A DNA stretch of 64,000 nucleotides from Magicicada septendecula (lineage: Eukaryota > Arthropoda > Insecta > Hemiptera > Cicadidae): the NCBI GenBank assembly GCA_034769895.1, contig CM068367.1, forward strand, positions 127,150,927-127,214,926, written 5' to 3'. A program made the position numbers and the translations under genes. The notes beneath the pieces are model-generated. The model made no database searches. It was given only the letters and a program-made list of their open reading frames with translations, and was not told the origin of the DNA. Below, piece after piece: positions 1-9,235 of this stretch (the first letter of the stretch is position 1; each line of letters opens with the position of its first letter).

Positions 1-302
1 CGTATGTGGAGCGATCGTCAAAGAAACTCAACAGTGGCTCAACCCTTGAAGTTGGGGATGATTATTATGATGGTGGTTGGTGGTGGTGTGGCCATGATGA
101 TAATGGTGGTGGTATTTTTGTGTAAGTATCGCAATGTAAATAGGGCAGAAGAAAACAAATATGAAATAATAAATAATGTACATTGGCGTTATAGCGAGTA
201 AAAGACACTACTTTAATTGAAAACACATTGACGCTCCAGCAATGGACAGATCGATAATATGTCTGAATACCTATTAACATCGGAAACGACTAAACCTGAG
301 TA
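1..302. other. Unrecognised flank
   Basis: No gene or known repeat is recognised here. It includes a GT/GGT-rich stretch near 60-120 and no reading frame with family features. The composite repeat begins just after it. Confidence 0.5.
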
Positions 303-780
303 AAATATCGGTATGGAGATCCATACAAGACTTCCATGTTCTAAGATTTATATTTAAAATCATATTCGAAATGAAATATTTCCATAGAAACTGCTTCAAT
401 CAATTGCTTCAGCCTTAACCACAGTACTGTGGTCCTAACGTATACCACCTCACGTTTTCGCACTCGATTTTCACTGATGATGGCAGTCGATGGCATTGCC
501 GAAACGTCTGGTTTTGCAGAAAACATTGGACTACGGCTAAACAGCCCGGGAAGGAATTTTAACAAAAAACTACTTCTTTGTTGCCGATAACGTAGTACAC
601 ATAAAACATTCTCCCCTCCCTCTTCAACTATAATTTTCATTAATAGAAAATTACCCGCACCCCGTTCAACTAGCCTCTTCATTTATAGATATTTCATCTA
701 CGTTTCTACAGTGGATTATTATGAGCTTCTTATCAGGATACTTTGTTTATCAAAATTAAGTACTTTACTCTTGATAAAAC
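303..780 (+). repeat. Composite repeat unit 1, head segment with hammerhead motif
   Basis: This head begins at the signature GGTATGGAG near 310 and runs to the first tandem monomer. It recurs at 2063, 3345, 22903 and 24009 on + and, inverted, near 7370-7615 and 43241-43655. It contains a short perfect inverted repeat around CCACAGTACTGTGG, a hammerhead-ribozyme core at 454-524, a short C-rich stretch, and an end that leads into the array (TTAAGTACTTTACTC). No protein is credible; frames crossing it shift between copies. The family is not recognised by name. The hammerhead and array suggest a retrozyme, a Penelope-terminal derivative or a satellite-bearing non-autonomous element. Confidence 0.8.
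454..524 (+). ncRNA. Hammerhead ribozyme motif, type I, copy 1
   Basis: All invariant core bases are present: CTGATGA at 474-480, GAAAC at 501-505 and cleavage triplet GTC at 506-508. Stem II is GGCAG closed by TTGCC (one G-T wobble). Stem I has TCA/TGG next to the core and a distal GTTTTC (454-459) that pairs with GAAAAC (519-524), separated by an internal loop. Stem III is only ACGT with no loop, so it cannot close well in one molecule and would need a dimer, as I recall being proposed for some Penelope-like and satellite hammerheads. The first stem II pair is a T-C mismatch, a weak point. Activity is inferred, not shown. Confidence 0.7.
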
Positions 781-1905
781 ATAAAACGTTGCAGGTAAAC
801 TACCCCTTTCTCGTAACCGATCTTCACCAAAATCAACAGGCCTTCAGTCCTCTATAATTCGGGGGAGCATGCAAAAAAATATTTGATTCTGTTTGAATGT
901 GCGGCAGTTATCGTTCGTCATAGAAACAATTACTCTTATTAAAACATGAACAGTGGCTGGTAAACTACCCCTTTCCCTTTATCGATCTTCACCAAAATCA
1001 ACAGGCCTTCACTTCTTTACAATTAAGGACCGTATGCAAAAAATTATTTGATTCTCTTTGAATTTTTGGTAGTTATCATTCGTCAAAAAAAAATTACCCT
1101 TGTTAAAACATAAAAAGTTGCTGGTAAATTACCCCTTTCCCTTAACCGATCTTCACCAAAACCAACAGGTGTTGACAACTTTACAATTCAGAGCTGTATC
1201 CAGAACATTATTTGATTCTTTTTGAATTTGCGGCTGTTATCGTTTGCCATAGAAAAAAATTACCCTTGATAAAAAAACGTTGCAAGTAAACTACCCCTTC
1301 CCCTTAACAGATCTTCACCAAAAACAACAGGTCTTGAGAACTCTTCAATTCAGAGTTGCATGCAAAAAATTATTTGATTATGTTTGAATTTGCGGCTGTT
1401 ATCGTTTGCCATAGAAAGTACCGTAGTTAAAACATAAAACGTTGCTGGTAAACTACCCCTTTCCCTTAACCGATCTTCACCAAAAACAATAGGTCTTGAA
1501 AAATCTACAATTTAGGGCTGTATGCAAAAAAATATTTGATTCTGTTTGAATTTGGGGCTGTTATCGTTTGCCATCGAAAATGCCCTTGTTAAAACAAAAC
1601 GTTGCAGGTAAACTACCTCTTTCCCTTAACCGATCTTAACCAAAAACAATAGGTCTTGAGAACTCTATAATTCAGGGCTGTATTCAACACATTATTTGAT
1701 TCTGTTTGAATTTGCGGCTGTTATCGTTTTCCATAGGAAAAAATTACCCTTGATTAAAAAAAAAAGTTGCAGGTAAAATACCCCTTTCTATTAACTGATC
1801 TTCACCAAAAACAATAGATCTTGAGTACTCTACAAATAAGGGCTGTATGCAAAAACGCATTTGATTCTGTTTGAATTTGCGGCTGTTATCGTTTGCCATA
1901 GAAAA
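781..1905 (+). repeat. Tandem array, about 7 monomers of 160-165 bp
   Basis: The landmark GATCTTCACC (or a close variant) recurs at 819, 984, 1148, 1310, 1472, 1632 and 1797, giving a period of 160-165 bp. Each monomer carries TTTGATTCTGTTTGAATTTG, TATCGTTTGCCATAGAAAA, GGTAAACTACCCCTTTCC and a CTCTACAATTCAGGGCTG-like segment. Monomers differ by scattered substitutions and A-run length changes. The same monomer makes the arrays at 2521, 3781, 23340, 24180, 42117 and 43656. No coding function is seen. Confidence 0.9.
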
Positions 1906-2062
1906 GAATCTAAAGACAGCAGACAGACACACACACAGACACTTTTCGAAAATTGACTTTTTTCATGTTTTGAGTGTAGTACAATCAGAATCCGCAATAA
2001 TCTCGAACACGATTTTTTTGCCATCACCATACTTCCATTTCCTTAAGGAACATGGAAGTAAA
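1906..2062 (+). repeat. Composite repeat tail: CA tract plus terminal palindrome
   Basis: After the last monomer come a short ACACAC tract, the segment GACACTTTTCGAAAATTGAC, and the end TACTTCCATTTCCTTAAGGAACATGGAAGTA. That end is an imperfect palindrome (ACTTCCAT ... ATGGAAGT) and directly abuts the next head. The same tail closes the arrays near 4611-4776, 5885-6045, 7915-8050 and 25040-25165. The palindrome looks like the 3' boundary of the unit. Confidence 0.7.
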
Positions 2063-3343
2063 ATATCGGTATGGAGAACCATACATGACTTCCATGTTCT
2101 AAGACTTATATTTAAAATCATATTCGAAATGAAATATATTTCCATAGAAACTACTTCTTTCTACTTATTGCTTCAGCCTTAACCACAGTACTGTGGTCAC
2201 TAACGTATACCACCTTACGTTTTCGCACTCGATTTTCACTGATGATGGCAGTCGATGGCACTGCCGAAACGTCTGGTTTTGCAGAAAACATTGGACTACG
2301 GCTAAACAGCCCGGGAAGGAATTTTAACAAAAACTACTTCTTTGTTGTCGATATCGTAGTACACATATAAAAAATTCTCCCTCCCCATTCAACTATAATT
2401 CTCATTAATAGAAAATTGCCCCCACCCCGTTCACCTAACCTCTTCATTTATAGATATTTCATCTACGTTTCTACAGTGGATTATTATGAGCTTCTTATCA
2501 GGATTTTATTTTTAAAAATTAAGTACTTTACTCTTGTTAAATCATAAAATGTTTCAGGTAAACTACCCCTTTCTCCTAACCGATCTTCTCCAAAATCAAT
2601 AGACCTTCAGTCCTCTACAATTCAGGGATGCATGCAAAAAAATATTTGATTCTGTTTGAATTTGCGGCAGTTATCGTTCGTCATGGAAACATTTCTCTTG
2701 TTACAACATAAAATGTTGCAGGTAAACTACCCCTTTCCCTTAACCGATCTTCACCAAAATCAACAGACCTTGAGTTCTCTACAACTCAGGAAAGTGTGCA
2801 AAAAATTATTTGATTCTCTTTGAATTTTCGGCAGATATCGTTCGTCATAACAAAAAATTACCCTTTTTAAAACATAAAACGTTGCTAATAAACTACCCCT
2901 TTCCCTTAACCGATCTTCAACAAAATCAACAGACCTTGCGTTCTTTTAGTTCAAAAAGGTATGCAAAAACGTAGTTGATTCTGTTTGAATTTACGGCAGT
3001 TATCGTTCGTCATATAAAAAATTAACCTTGTTAAAACATAAAATGTTGCAGGTAAACTACCCTATTCCCTTAACTGATCTTCACCAAAACCAACAGGTCT
3101 TGAGAACTCCACAACTCAGGGCTGTATGCAAAACATTATTTGATTCTGTTTGAATTTGCGGCTATTATCGTTTACCATAGAAAAAAATTACCCTTGATAA
3201 AAACCGTTGCAGGTAAACTACCCCTTTCCCTTAACCAATTTTCACCAAAAACAATAGGTCTTGAGAACTCTACAATTCAGGGCTGTATCCAGAACATTAT
3301 TTGATTCTGTTTGAATTTGCGGCTGTTATCGTTTGCCATAGAA
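2063..3343 (+). repeat. Composite repeat unit 2 (head plus 5-monomer array)
   Basis: This is a direct repeat of unit 1: head from 2063 and array landmarks near 2582, 2746, 2912, 3076 and 3237. It lacks the CA-rich tail; the third head starts abruptly at 3345 inside a monomer, so this copy was cut at its 3' side or fused by unequal exchange. Its hammerhead core is intact. Confidence 0.8.
2219..2289 (+). ncRNA. Hammerhead ribozyme motif, type I, copy 2 (best preserved)
   Basis: CTGATGA lies at 2239-2245, GAAAC at 2266-2270 and GTC at 2271-2273. Stem II is GGCAGT/ACTGCC with no wobble. Distal stem I is GTTTTC (2219-2224) with GAAAAC (2284-2289). It shares with copy 1 the loopless ACGT stem III. 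This copy has the best-paired stem II of those in the window and is the best one to assay. Confidence 0.72.
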
Positions 3344-3344
3344 A

Positions 3345-4776
3345 AATTTCGGTATGGAGAACTATACATGACTTCCATGTTCTAAGATTTGTATTTAAAA
3401 TCATATTCGAAATGAAATATTTCCATAGAAACTACTTCTTTCTACTTATTGCTTCAGCCTTGACCACAGTACTGTGGTCACTAACGTATACCACCTCAAG
3501 TTTTCGCAGTCGATTTTCACTGATGATGGCAATTTTTTGCAGAAAACATTGGACTATGGCTAAACAGCCCGGGAAGGAATTTTAACAAAGAACTACTTCT
3601 TTGTTGCCGATAACGTAGTACATATATAAAAAATTCTCCCCTCCCCCTTCAACTATAATTTTCATTAATAGAAAATTATCCCCACCCCGTTCACCTAACC
3701 TCTTCATTTAATGATATTTCATCTACGTTTCTACAGTGGATTATTATGAGCTTCTTATCAAGATACTTTATTTATCAAAATTAAGTATTTTACTCTGGTT
3801 AAAACATAAAACGTTGCAGGTAAACTACCCCTTTCTCTTAACCGATCTTCACCAAAATCAACAAACCTTGAGACCACTATAATTCAGGAAGGTATGCAAA
3901 AAAAAGTATTGGATTCTGTTTGAATTTACGGCAGTTATCGTTCGTCATATAAACAATTACCCTTGTTAAAACATAAAATGTTGCAGGTAAACTACCCCTT
4001 TCCCTTAACCGATCTTCAACAAAATCAACAGACCTTGAGTTCTCTATAATTCAAAAAGGTATGCAAAAACTTAGTTGATTCTGTTTGAATTTACGGCAGT
4101 TATCGTTCGTCATATACAAAATTACCCTTGTTAAAACATAAATGTTGCAGATAAACTACCCCTTTCCCTTAACCGATCTTCACCAATACCAATTGGTCTT
4201 GAGAACTCTACAATACAGGGCTGTATGCAAAACATTATTTGATTCAGTTTGAATTTGCGGCTGTTATCGTTTGCCATAGAAAAAAATTACCCTTGATAAA
4301 AAAACGTTGCAGGTAAACTACCCTTTTCCCTTAACCGATCTTCACCAAAACCAACAGGTCTTGAGAACTCTACTTTTCCGGGCTGTATGCAAAACATTAT
4401 TTGATTCTGTTTGAATTTGCGGCTTGTTATCGTTTGCCATAGAAAAACATTACCCTTGATTTAAAAAAAAAGTTACAGTTAAACTACCCCTTTCCCTTAA
4501 CCGATCTTCACCAAAAGCAATAGGTCTTGAGTACTCTACAAATAAGGGCTGTATGCAAACAATTTTTTGATTCTGTTTGAATTTGCGGCTATTATCGTTT
4601 GCCATAGAAAAAAAATCTACACACACGCACACGCGCGCGCGCACACACACAGACACTTTTCGAAAATTGACTTTTTTTCATGTTTTGAGTGTAGTACAAT
4701 CAGAATCTGCAATAATCTCGAACACGATTTTTTTTGCCATCACCATACTTCCATTTCCTTAAGGAACATGGAAGTA
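3345..4776 (+). repeat. Composite repeat unit 3 (head, 5-monomer array, CA tail)
   Basis: Head from 3345; array landmarks near 3844, 4011, 4175, 4337 and 4503; then a mixed CA/CG microsatellite at about 4620-4655 and the palindromic tail to 4776. The hammerhead of this copy is destroyed: CTGATGATGGC near 3520 runs straight into the downstream TTTTGCAGAAAAC, so the second half of stem II, the GAAAC and the cleavage triplet are gone. Confidence 0.8.
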
Positions 4777-5520
4777 AAAAATCCGTATGGAGAACCATAC
4801 ATGACATCCATGTTATAAGATTTATGTTTAAAATCATTTACTGGAATTCGGTTCGATAATTTCCAAAAAAAATATCCCTCACTTTCAAAACTATTTTCAC
4901 TATTTATAGATATCCTTGTTATTATGGGGTGTCGCTTAATATAATGTTAATTTCGAATCATTTTATCTATAAAAATTAAGTACTTTATTCGAATAAAGAA
5001 TCTGAATACGTAGATTATCACGCATTAATTACATATTTATATAATTATGTAATTATATGGCCACAAATTACTTTGTGGTCTGCTGGGCCGTGGTTGCGGA
5101 TCTTTACTCATAGATGATTTAAATTAAAATAAAAAAATTATAATTTTATTGCCTGGCAACAAAATTATTTTATTTTTAACAATTACCACTGTTTGAAAAA
5201 GATTAAATGCATTTTTATTACTTCCATGTTCCATAAGGAAATGGAAGTATGGTGATGGCAAAAAAAAATCGGTATGGAGAACCATACATGACTTCCATGT
5301 TGTAAGATTTACGTTTAAAATAATTTACTTGAATTCGGTTCGGTAATTTCTAAAAAAATATCGCCCACCCTCAAACTAATTTCACTATTTATAGATATTT
5401 TTGTTATTATGGGGTAGTCGTTTAATGTAATGTTATTTTCAGTCACTTTATCCACAAAAATTAGGTAGGCTTACTTTATTCTTATAAAGAAACCGAACTA
5501 CACAGATAATCATCTCCCCT
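4777..5520 (+). repeat. Two variant heads of the composite repeat
   Basis: Copies starting near 4786 and 5272 share the GTATGGAGAACCATACATGAC opening. They then follow a second subfamily (GAATTCGGTTCG and TTGTTATTATGGGGT) that has no hammerhead. Between them is AT-rich spacer, including a segment near 5110-5190 that is repeated in inverted orientation at about 6660-6740. No gene is seen. Confidence 0.65.
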
Positions 5521-5847
5521 CCGAAGCGCTCCGAAGTCACTCATGGACCCTGAGCATCTTGCAGAGGGTTCATTCCCTAAAGACGAAAAGTCTGTCTATG
5601 AACCGTTCCTCTGTAAACACGTGCGTTACACTGCCCAGCGATCCACAGGAAGCAAATCGCCATCCACGCTGGACACTTTTTCGGCTTGCACGCGTTGCCA
5701 TATAAAAATTACCATATCATATCGTTTGCCATAGAAAAAAATTACCCTTGATAAAACACGTTCCAGGTAAACTACCCCTTTCCATTGCCGATCTTCACGA
5801 AAAACAATAGGCCTTGAGTCCTCTACAATTCATGGCTGTATGCAAAA

Positions 5848-6205
5848 AATTATTTGATTCTGTTTCAATTTGCGGCTGTTATCGTTTGCCATAGAAAAAA
5901 TTCTACACATAGACACACAGACACTTTTCGAAAAATGACTTTTTTCATGTTTCGATAGTAGTACAATCAGAATCTGCCGTTATCTCGAACACGATTTTTT
6001 CGGCATGACCATACTTCCATTTCCTTATGGAACATGGAAGTAAAATCGTGTTCGAGATAAGGGCTGATTGTACTACCCTCAAAACATGAAGAAAAGTCAT
6101 TTTTTGAAAAGTGTGTGTGTGTGTGTGTGTGTGCCCGTGTGTAGAATTTGTTCTATAGCAACCGATAACTGCCGCAAATTCAAACAGAATCAAATAATTT
6201 TGACA
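5848..6205. repeat. Fold-back palindrome joining two tails head-on
   Basis: The left arm (about 5848-6010) and right arm (about 6030-6205) are reverse complements over the end of a monomer, the CA/TG microsatellite, the GACACTTTTCGAAAA segment and the CTCGAACACGATTTT segment. They meet at the small ACTTCCAT...ATGGAAGT palindrome. The TG tract is longer on the right (about 6108-6133). A transcript or single strand could form a hairpin with arms near 160 nt. Confidence 0.75.
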
Positions 6206-6415
6206 TTGAAAATGTTTATAAGGACGTGTCGCACATTTGAAAACGACCGCTGGTGCGTGATCGAAAATGGGAACCGGTGAGTTTCCATAGAAACTACTTC
6301 TTTGTTGTCAATAACGTAGTACACATATAAAACTTCGCTTATGAATGCGACTATATTTAACTTATAATCTGTACATTGGTAAATGAAGAATGAATTCATT
6401 GATTGGTGAATGAAC

Positions 6416-6454
<39 letters not shown>

Positions 6455-6539
6455 AGATTTATTGAAGCATTTTCAATGCCCTTCTCTGTGCATTGCATTT
6501 GTGCAATGCCTGTAAATGTTTTGCAAACAATCCTGAATT

Positions 6540-6625
6540 GTAGAGGACTCAAGGCCTATTGATTTTGGTGAAGCTCGGTTAAGGGGAAGGGGTAGTTTAC
6601 CGGCAATGTTTTACGTTTTAACAAG
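6540..6625 (-). repeat. Array monomer fragment, inverted
   Basis: Part of one 165-bp monomer in reverse (TGTAGAGGACTCAAGG, then GGTGAAGCTCGGTTAAGGGG, then GTAGTTTACC). It belongs to the right side of the inverted complex. An AC microsatellite lies nearby at about 6870-6902. Confidence 0.75.
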
Positions 6626-7369
6626 AGTAAAGTACTTGAAAATTCATTTAAATTTTTTCTAACAATGGTAAGTGTTAAAAATAAAATAATTTTGTTGCCA
6701 GGCAATAAAATTATAATTCTTTCATTTTAATTTAAATCATGTACGAGTAAAAATATATCGTTCCTGGCAGGCAAGCATGTCTCAATTATGTAATGTTTAC
6801 GTTTCCAAAGTACTACCGCAATAGTACTTTCCAAATTATGATTACCGCAATAAAAAGCCAGGGAGCGCGCGCACACGCACACACACACACACTCACACAC
6901 AATTCGCGTTATTTCTGGCCTCACTCATATTTATTTTCTTACCTTTGCAAATGGAAAGTGCCTAAACCCACACCAACACAACGCGTGCAAGTCGAAAGTG
7001 TCCAGCGTGGACAACGATTTGCTTCCTGTAGATCGCTGGCCAGTTTAACTGAACGTGTTTACAGAGGAATGGTTCATAGACAGATTTTTCGTCTTTAGGG
7101 AATGAACCCTCTGCAAGATCCTCAGGGTCAATGACTTCGGAGCGCTCCTTCTTTTCTGCGTATTTGTTCTGTGAAACGTTCACTGTAGATTCGCAGCTTT
7201 AATCTCAGCAACGCTCCATGTTGAAAATTTTTGTCCACGGTGTACCCTCATACACACTAAAACCTGCTCTGATGTTTTGATTACGGACATCATAATATTA
7301 AAACTTTGGAAACTTGAGCATTGCTTAATGGAGATCAAACATTAACTTTTACAAGCCATTTATTTTATG

Positions 7370-8050
7370 CATATTTTTATGTGTACTACATTATCGACCA
7401 AAAAAAAGAAGTAGTTTGCTGTTAAAATTCCTTCCCGGGCTGTTTGGGCAAGGTCCAATGTTTTATGAATAACCAGACGTTTCGGCAATGCTGATGGTTA
7501 AGGCTGAAGAAAGAAGTAATTTCTGTAGAAATATTTTATTTCGAAAATGATTTAAAATATAAATCTTAGAACATGGAAGTCATGTATGGTTCTCCATAAC
7601 GATATTTTAATTTCGTCAAACTCATTAAATAAGAAAAAATTACCACCTCCCCTTTTAACTACGCTTTTCATTTATAGATATTTCATCTACTTTCTACAGT
7701 GGATTATTATGATCATCTTTTCAGGATACTTTATTTATCAAAATTAAGTCTTTACTCTTGGTAGAACGAAAAACGGTGCAGGGAAACTACCCCTCTTCCT
7801 TAACCCATCTTCACCAAAATCAATAGGACTTGAGTCCTCTACAACTCAGATAAACATGCAAAAAATTATTTGATTGTGTTTTAATTTGCGGCAATTATCG
7901 TTCGCCAGAAAAAAAAGTCTACACACAGACACTTTACGGAAAATGACTTTTCTTCACGTTCTGAGGGTACAATCAGAATCGGCCCTTATCTCGAACAAGA
8001 TTTTGTTCGCCATCACCATACTTCCATTTCCTTACGGAACATGGAAGTAA
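7370..8050. repeat. Inverted head (7370-7615) abutting a forward unit fragment (7620-8050)
   Basis: The reverse head includes AACCAGACGTTTCGGCAATG but has lost the CTGATGA half of the hammerhead. The forward fragment has the lower part of a head, about one monomer and the CA tail with the palindrome ending near 8048. The two halves meet head-to-head near 7615. Confidence 0.7.
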
Positions 8051-8744
8051 AAATATATAAATATAAACTTTCAACAGCCCGTTATGCTAGAAGCTTTTGT
8101 GGCTGTCTGTTCTGTGTTGAATTTTATGAAGTGAAAAGTTATGTAACTAAATCTTCTAGAGACAGGTCCTCGCTTCCGTGATTCCAACAAATTATTGCCG
8201 TAAAAAAAGCTAAATACCATGTGAATAAATAATATTAGTTAAATCCAACATTGGGTTTTAAGAGATTATGAGCAGTTTGTAAGGCTCGGTACTATACTAA
8301 AGACCTGACGATAGAAATTGAACAGTCCCTTAGAGAAGCGCAGTGGACAAACACCTAGTTGCGAGGCTAACAAAATTTTCATTCGTTTTGCACATACGAG
8401 AACATTGGAAGCAGGTGTGTGCCGGAGAGAATTAGTGAGTAAAGTGAGTGAGCTGTTATCGCGTTGTCTCCCCTCTAGACAACTTAGCTATACTTTTAGG
8501 TGGAGGTAATTCATTCGCTGGGTCTGCGCAGCTCACCATCCAAGAAAGGCTCTCACGTTTCTACCTCGCTAATTGTTACTCCAAATAGGATGTTATACAA
8601 GGTTAGGATAACCAGACGTCCGTATTTTTACGTTTGGTATATATACGTAATTGTACTGACGAACAATTGCAGTAATTAATTAATACAGTAACATCTTAAC
8701 ACGACGTTATTCACTCCATAACGGGCGAAGAACGGTAGGCTTAC
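8051..8744. other. No recognised feature
   Basis: AT-rich DNA without a credible coding frame, known repeat or RNA gene. A short open frame at 8318-8509 has no family features. Confidence 0.5.
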
Positions 8745-8764
8745 ATGTCATTTCATGTTACACA

Positions 8765-8945
8765 TACACATAGCCTACATACATACATACATGGGCTCTA
8801 CAGCCCAGATCGCGACTTGGCCTCCAAAAGAAATTGCCTCCACATATTCCTGTCCTCGGCCAACCGCCACCAATTCATTGCGCAACCAGCTTCCTCGCAT
8901 CATTGCCGACCTGGTCCAACCGTCTGTTCTTCGGTCTTCCAATCT
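8765..8945 (-). pseudogene. LINE reverse-transcriptase C-terminus, decayed
   Basis: The reverse strand encodes GRPKNRRLDQV, then after one frame change NWWRLAEDRNMWRQFLLEA ending SGL and a stop. This is the typical carboxyl end of several non-LTR retrotransposon polymerases (a GRP..RWLD..DL motif, then W...A.DR..WR...EA). The 3' end is followed on the minus strand by a short TATG repeat (about 8779-8796), a common LINE tail. Only the last 60 or so codons remain, with an in-frame stop. The clade cannot be fixed from this. Confidence 0.75.
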
Positions 8946-9069
8946 TTCTTTTTCCTATTGGCTTGTGTTTCATAAACTGTCTACAAACTGTGTAAACTCA
9001 CTAGAGAAAAGTGATAAATTTACTGTGTTCGGGCTCCATTAATGGGAAAATAAATGTAAAATTTAACTT

Positions 9070-9235
9070 AAAATAAAGTTCTACGACCGCAGGTTCAAAG
9101 TGGACTGAAAACAGGAAGAAGAGACACAGATGAAAGATGAAAGAATATTGGAGAAAAAGAAAAGAACAAAGAATAAAGAACTGAAATTGGCATGTGGTCC
9201 TTAGATGGCCGAACAAAAAAAAAAGTTCTACGACA
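9070..9235 (+). pseudogene. LINE 3' end, short copy
   Basis: It shares with 11465-11795 the terminal coding segment (GAAGAAGAGACACAG, then GGAGAAAAAGAAAAGAACAA) and the 3' UTR word TTGGCATGTGGTCCTTAGAT followed by an A-run. It starts abruptly, as expected for 5'-truncated reverse transcription. No target duplication was identified. Confidence 0.7.

Larger units (their letters stand above)
5100..7150. repeat. Large interrupted inverted repeat
   Basis: Several blocks on the left recur in reverse complement, in mirrored order, on the right. 5110-5190 matches about 6660-6740; 5517-5705 (containing CTGAGCATCTTGCAGAGGG) matches about 6976-7150; and the centre is the fold-back at 5848-6205. Arm copies have diverged by substitutions and indels, including a (TA)n tract at about 6420-6451 present only on the right. 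Confidence 0.7.

Noticed and set aside
341-682. 113-codon open frame on minus through the composite head
   Set aside because: The frame crosses the hammerhead region and is not preserved in the other head copies, which differ by indels. No family features.
303-2062. Helitron or Helentron assignment for the composite repeat
   Set aside because: Internal tandem repeats and a terminal hairpin fit loosely, but no CTRR end, no A/T insertion site and no Rep/helicase remnant could be shown.
3520-3560. Hammerhead in composite unit 3
   Set aside because: A deletion removes the second strand of stem II, the GAAAC and the cleavage triplet, so it cannot be a ribozyme.
781-4620. CRISPR-like array (regular repeats)
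   Set aside because: Period about 165 bp with the whole monomer repeated, no unique spacers, eukaryotic context: a satellite-type array.
6868-7098. Frame through the AC microsatellite and the 6976-7150 block
   Set aside because: Driven by the microsatellite; the same block at 5517-5705 is open in a different frame on the other strand and has no protein features.
7455-7500. Hammerhead in the inverted head near 7.5 kb
   Set aside because: Only the GCCGAAACGTCTGG half remains; CTGATGA is lost.
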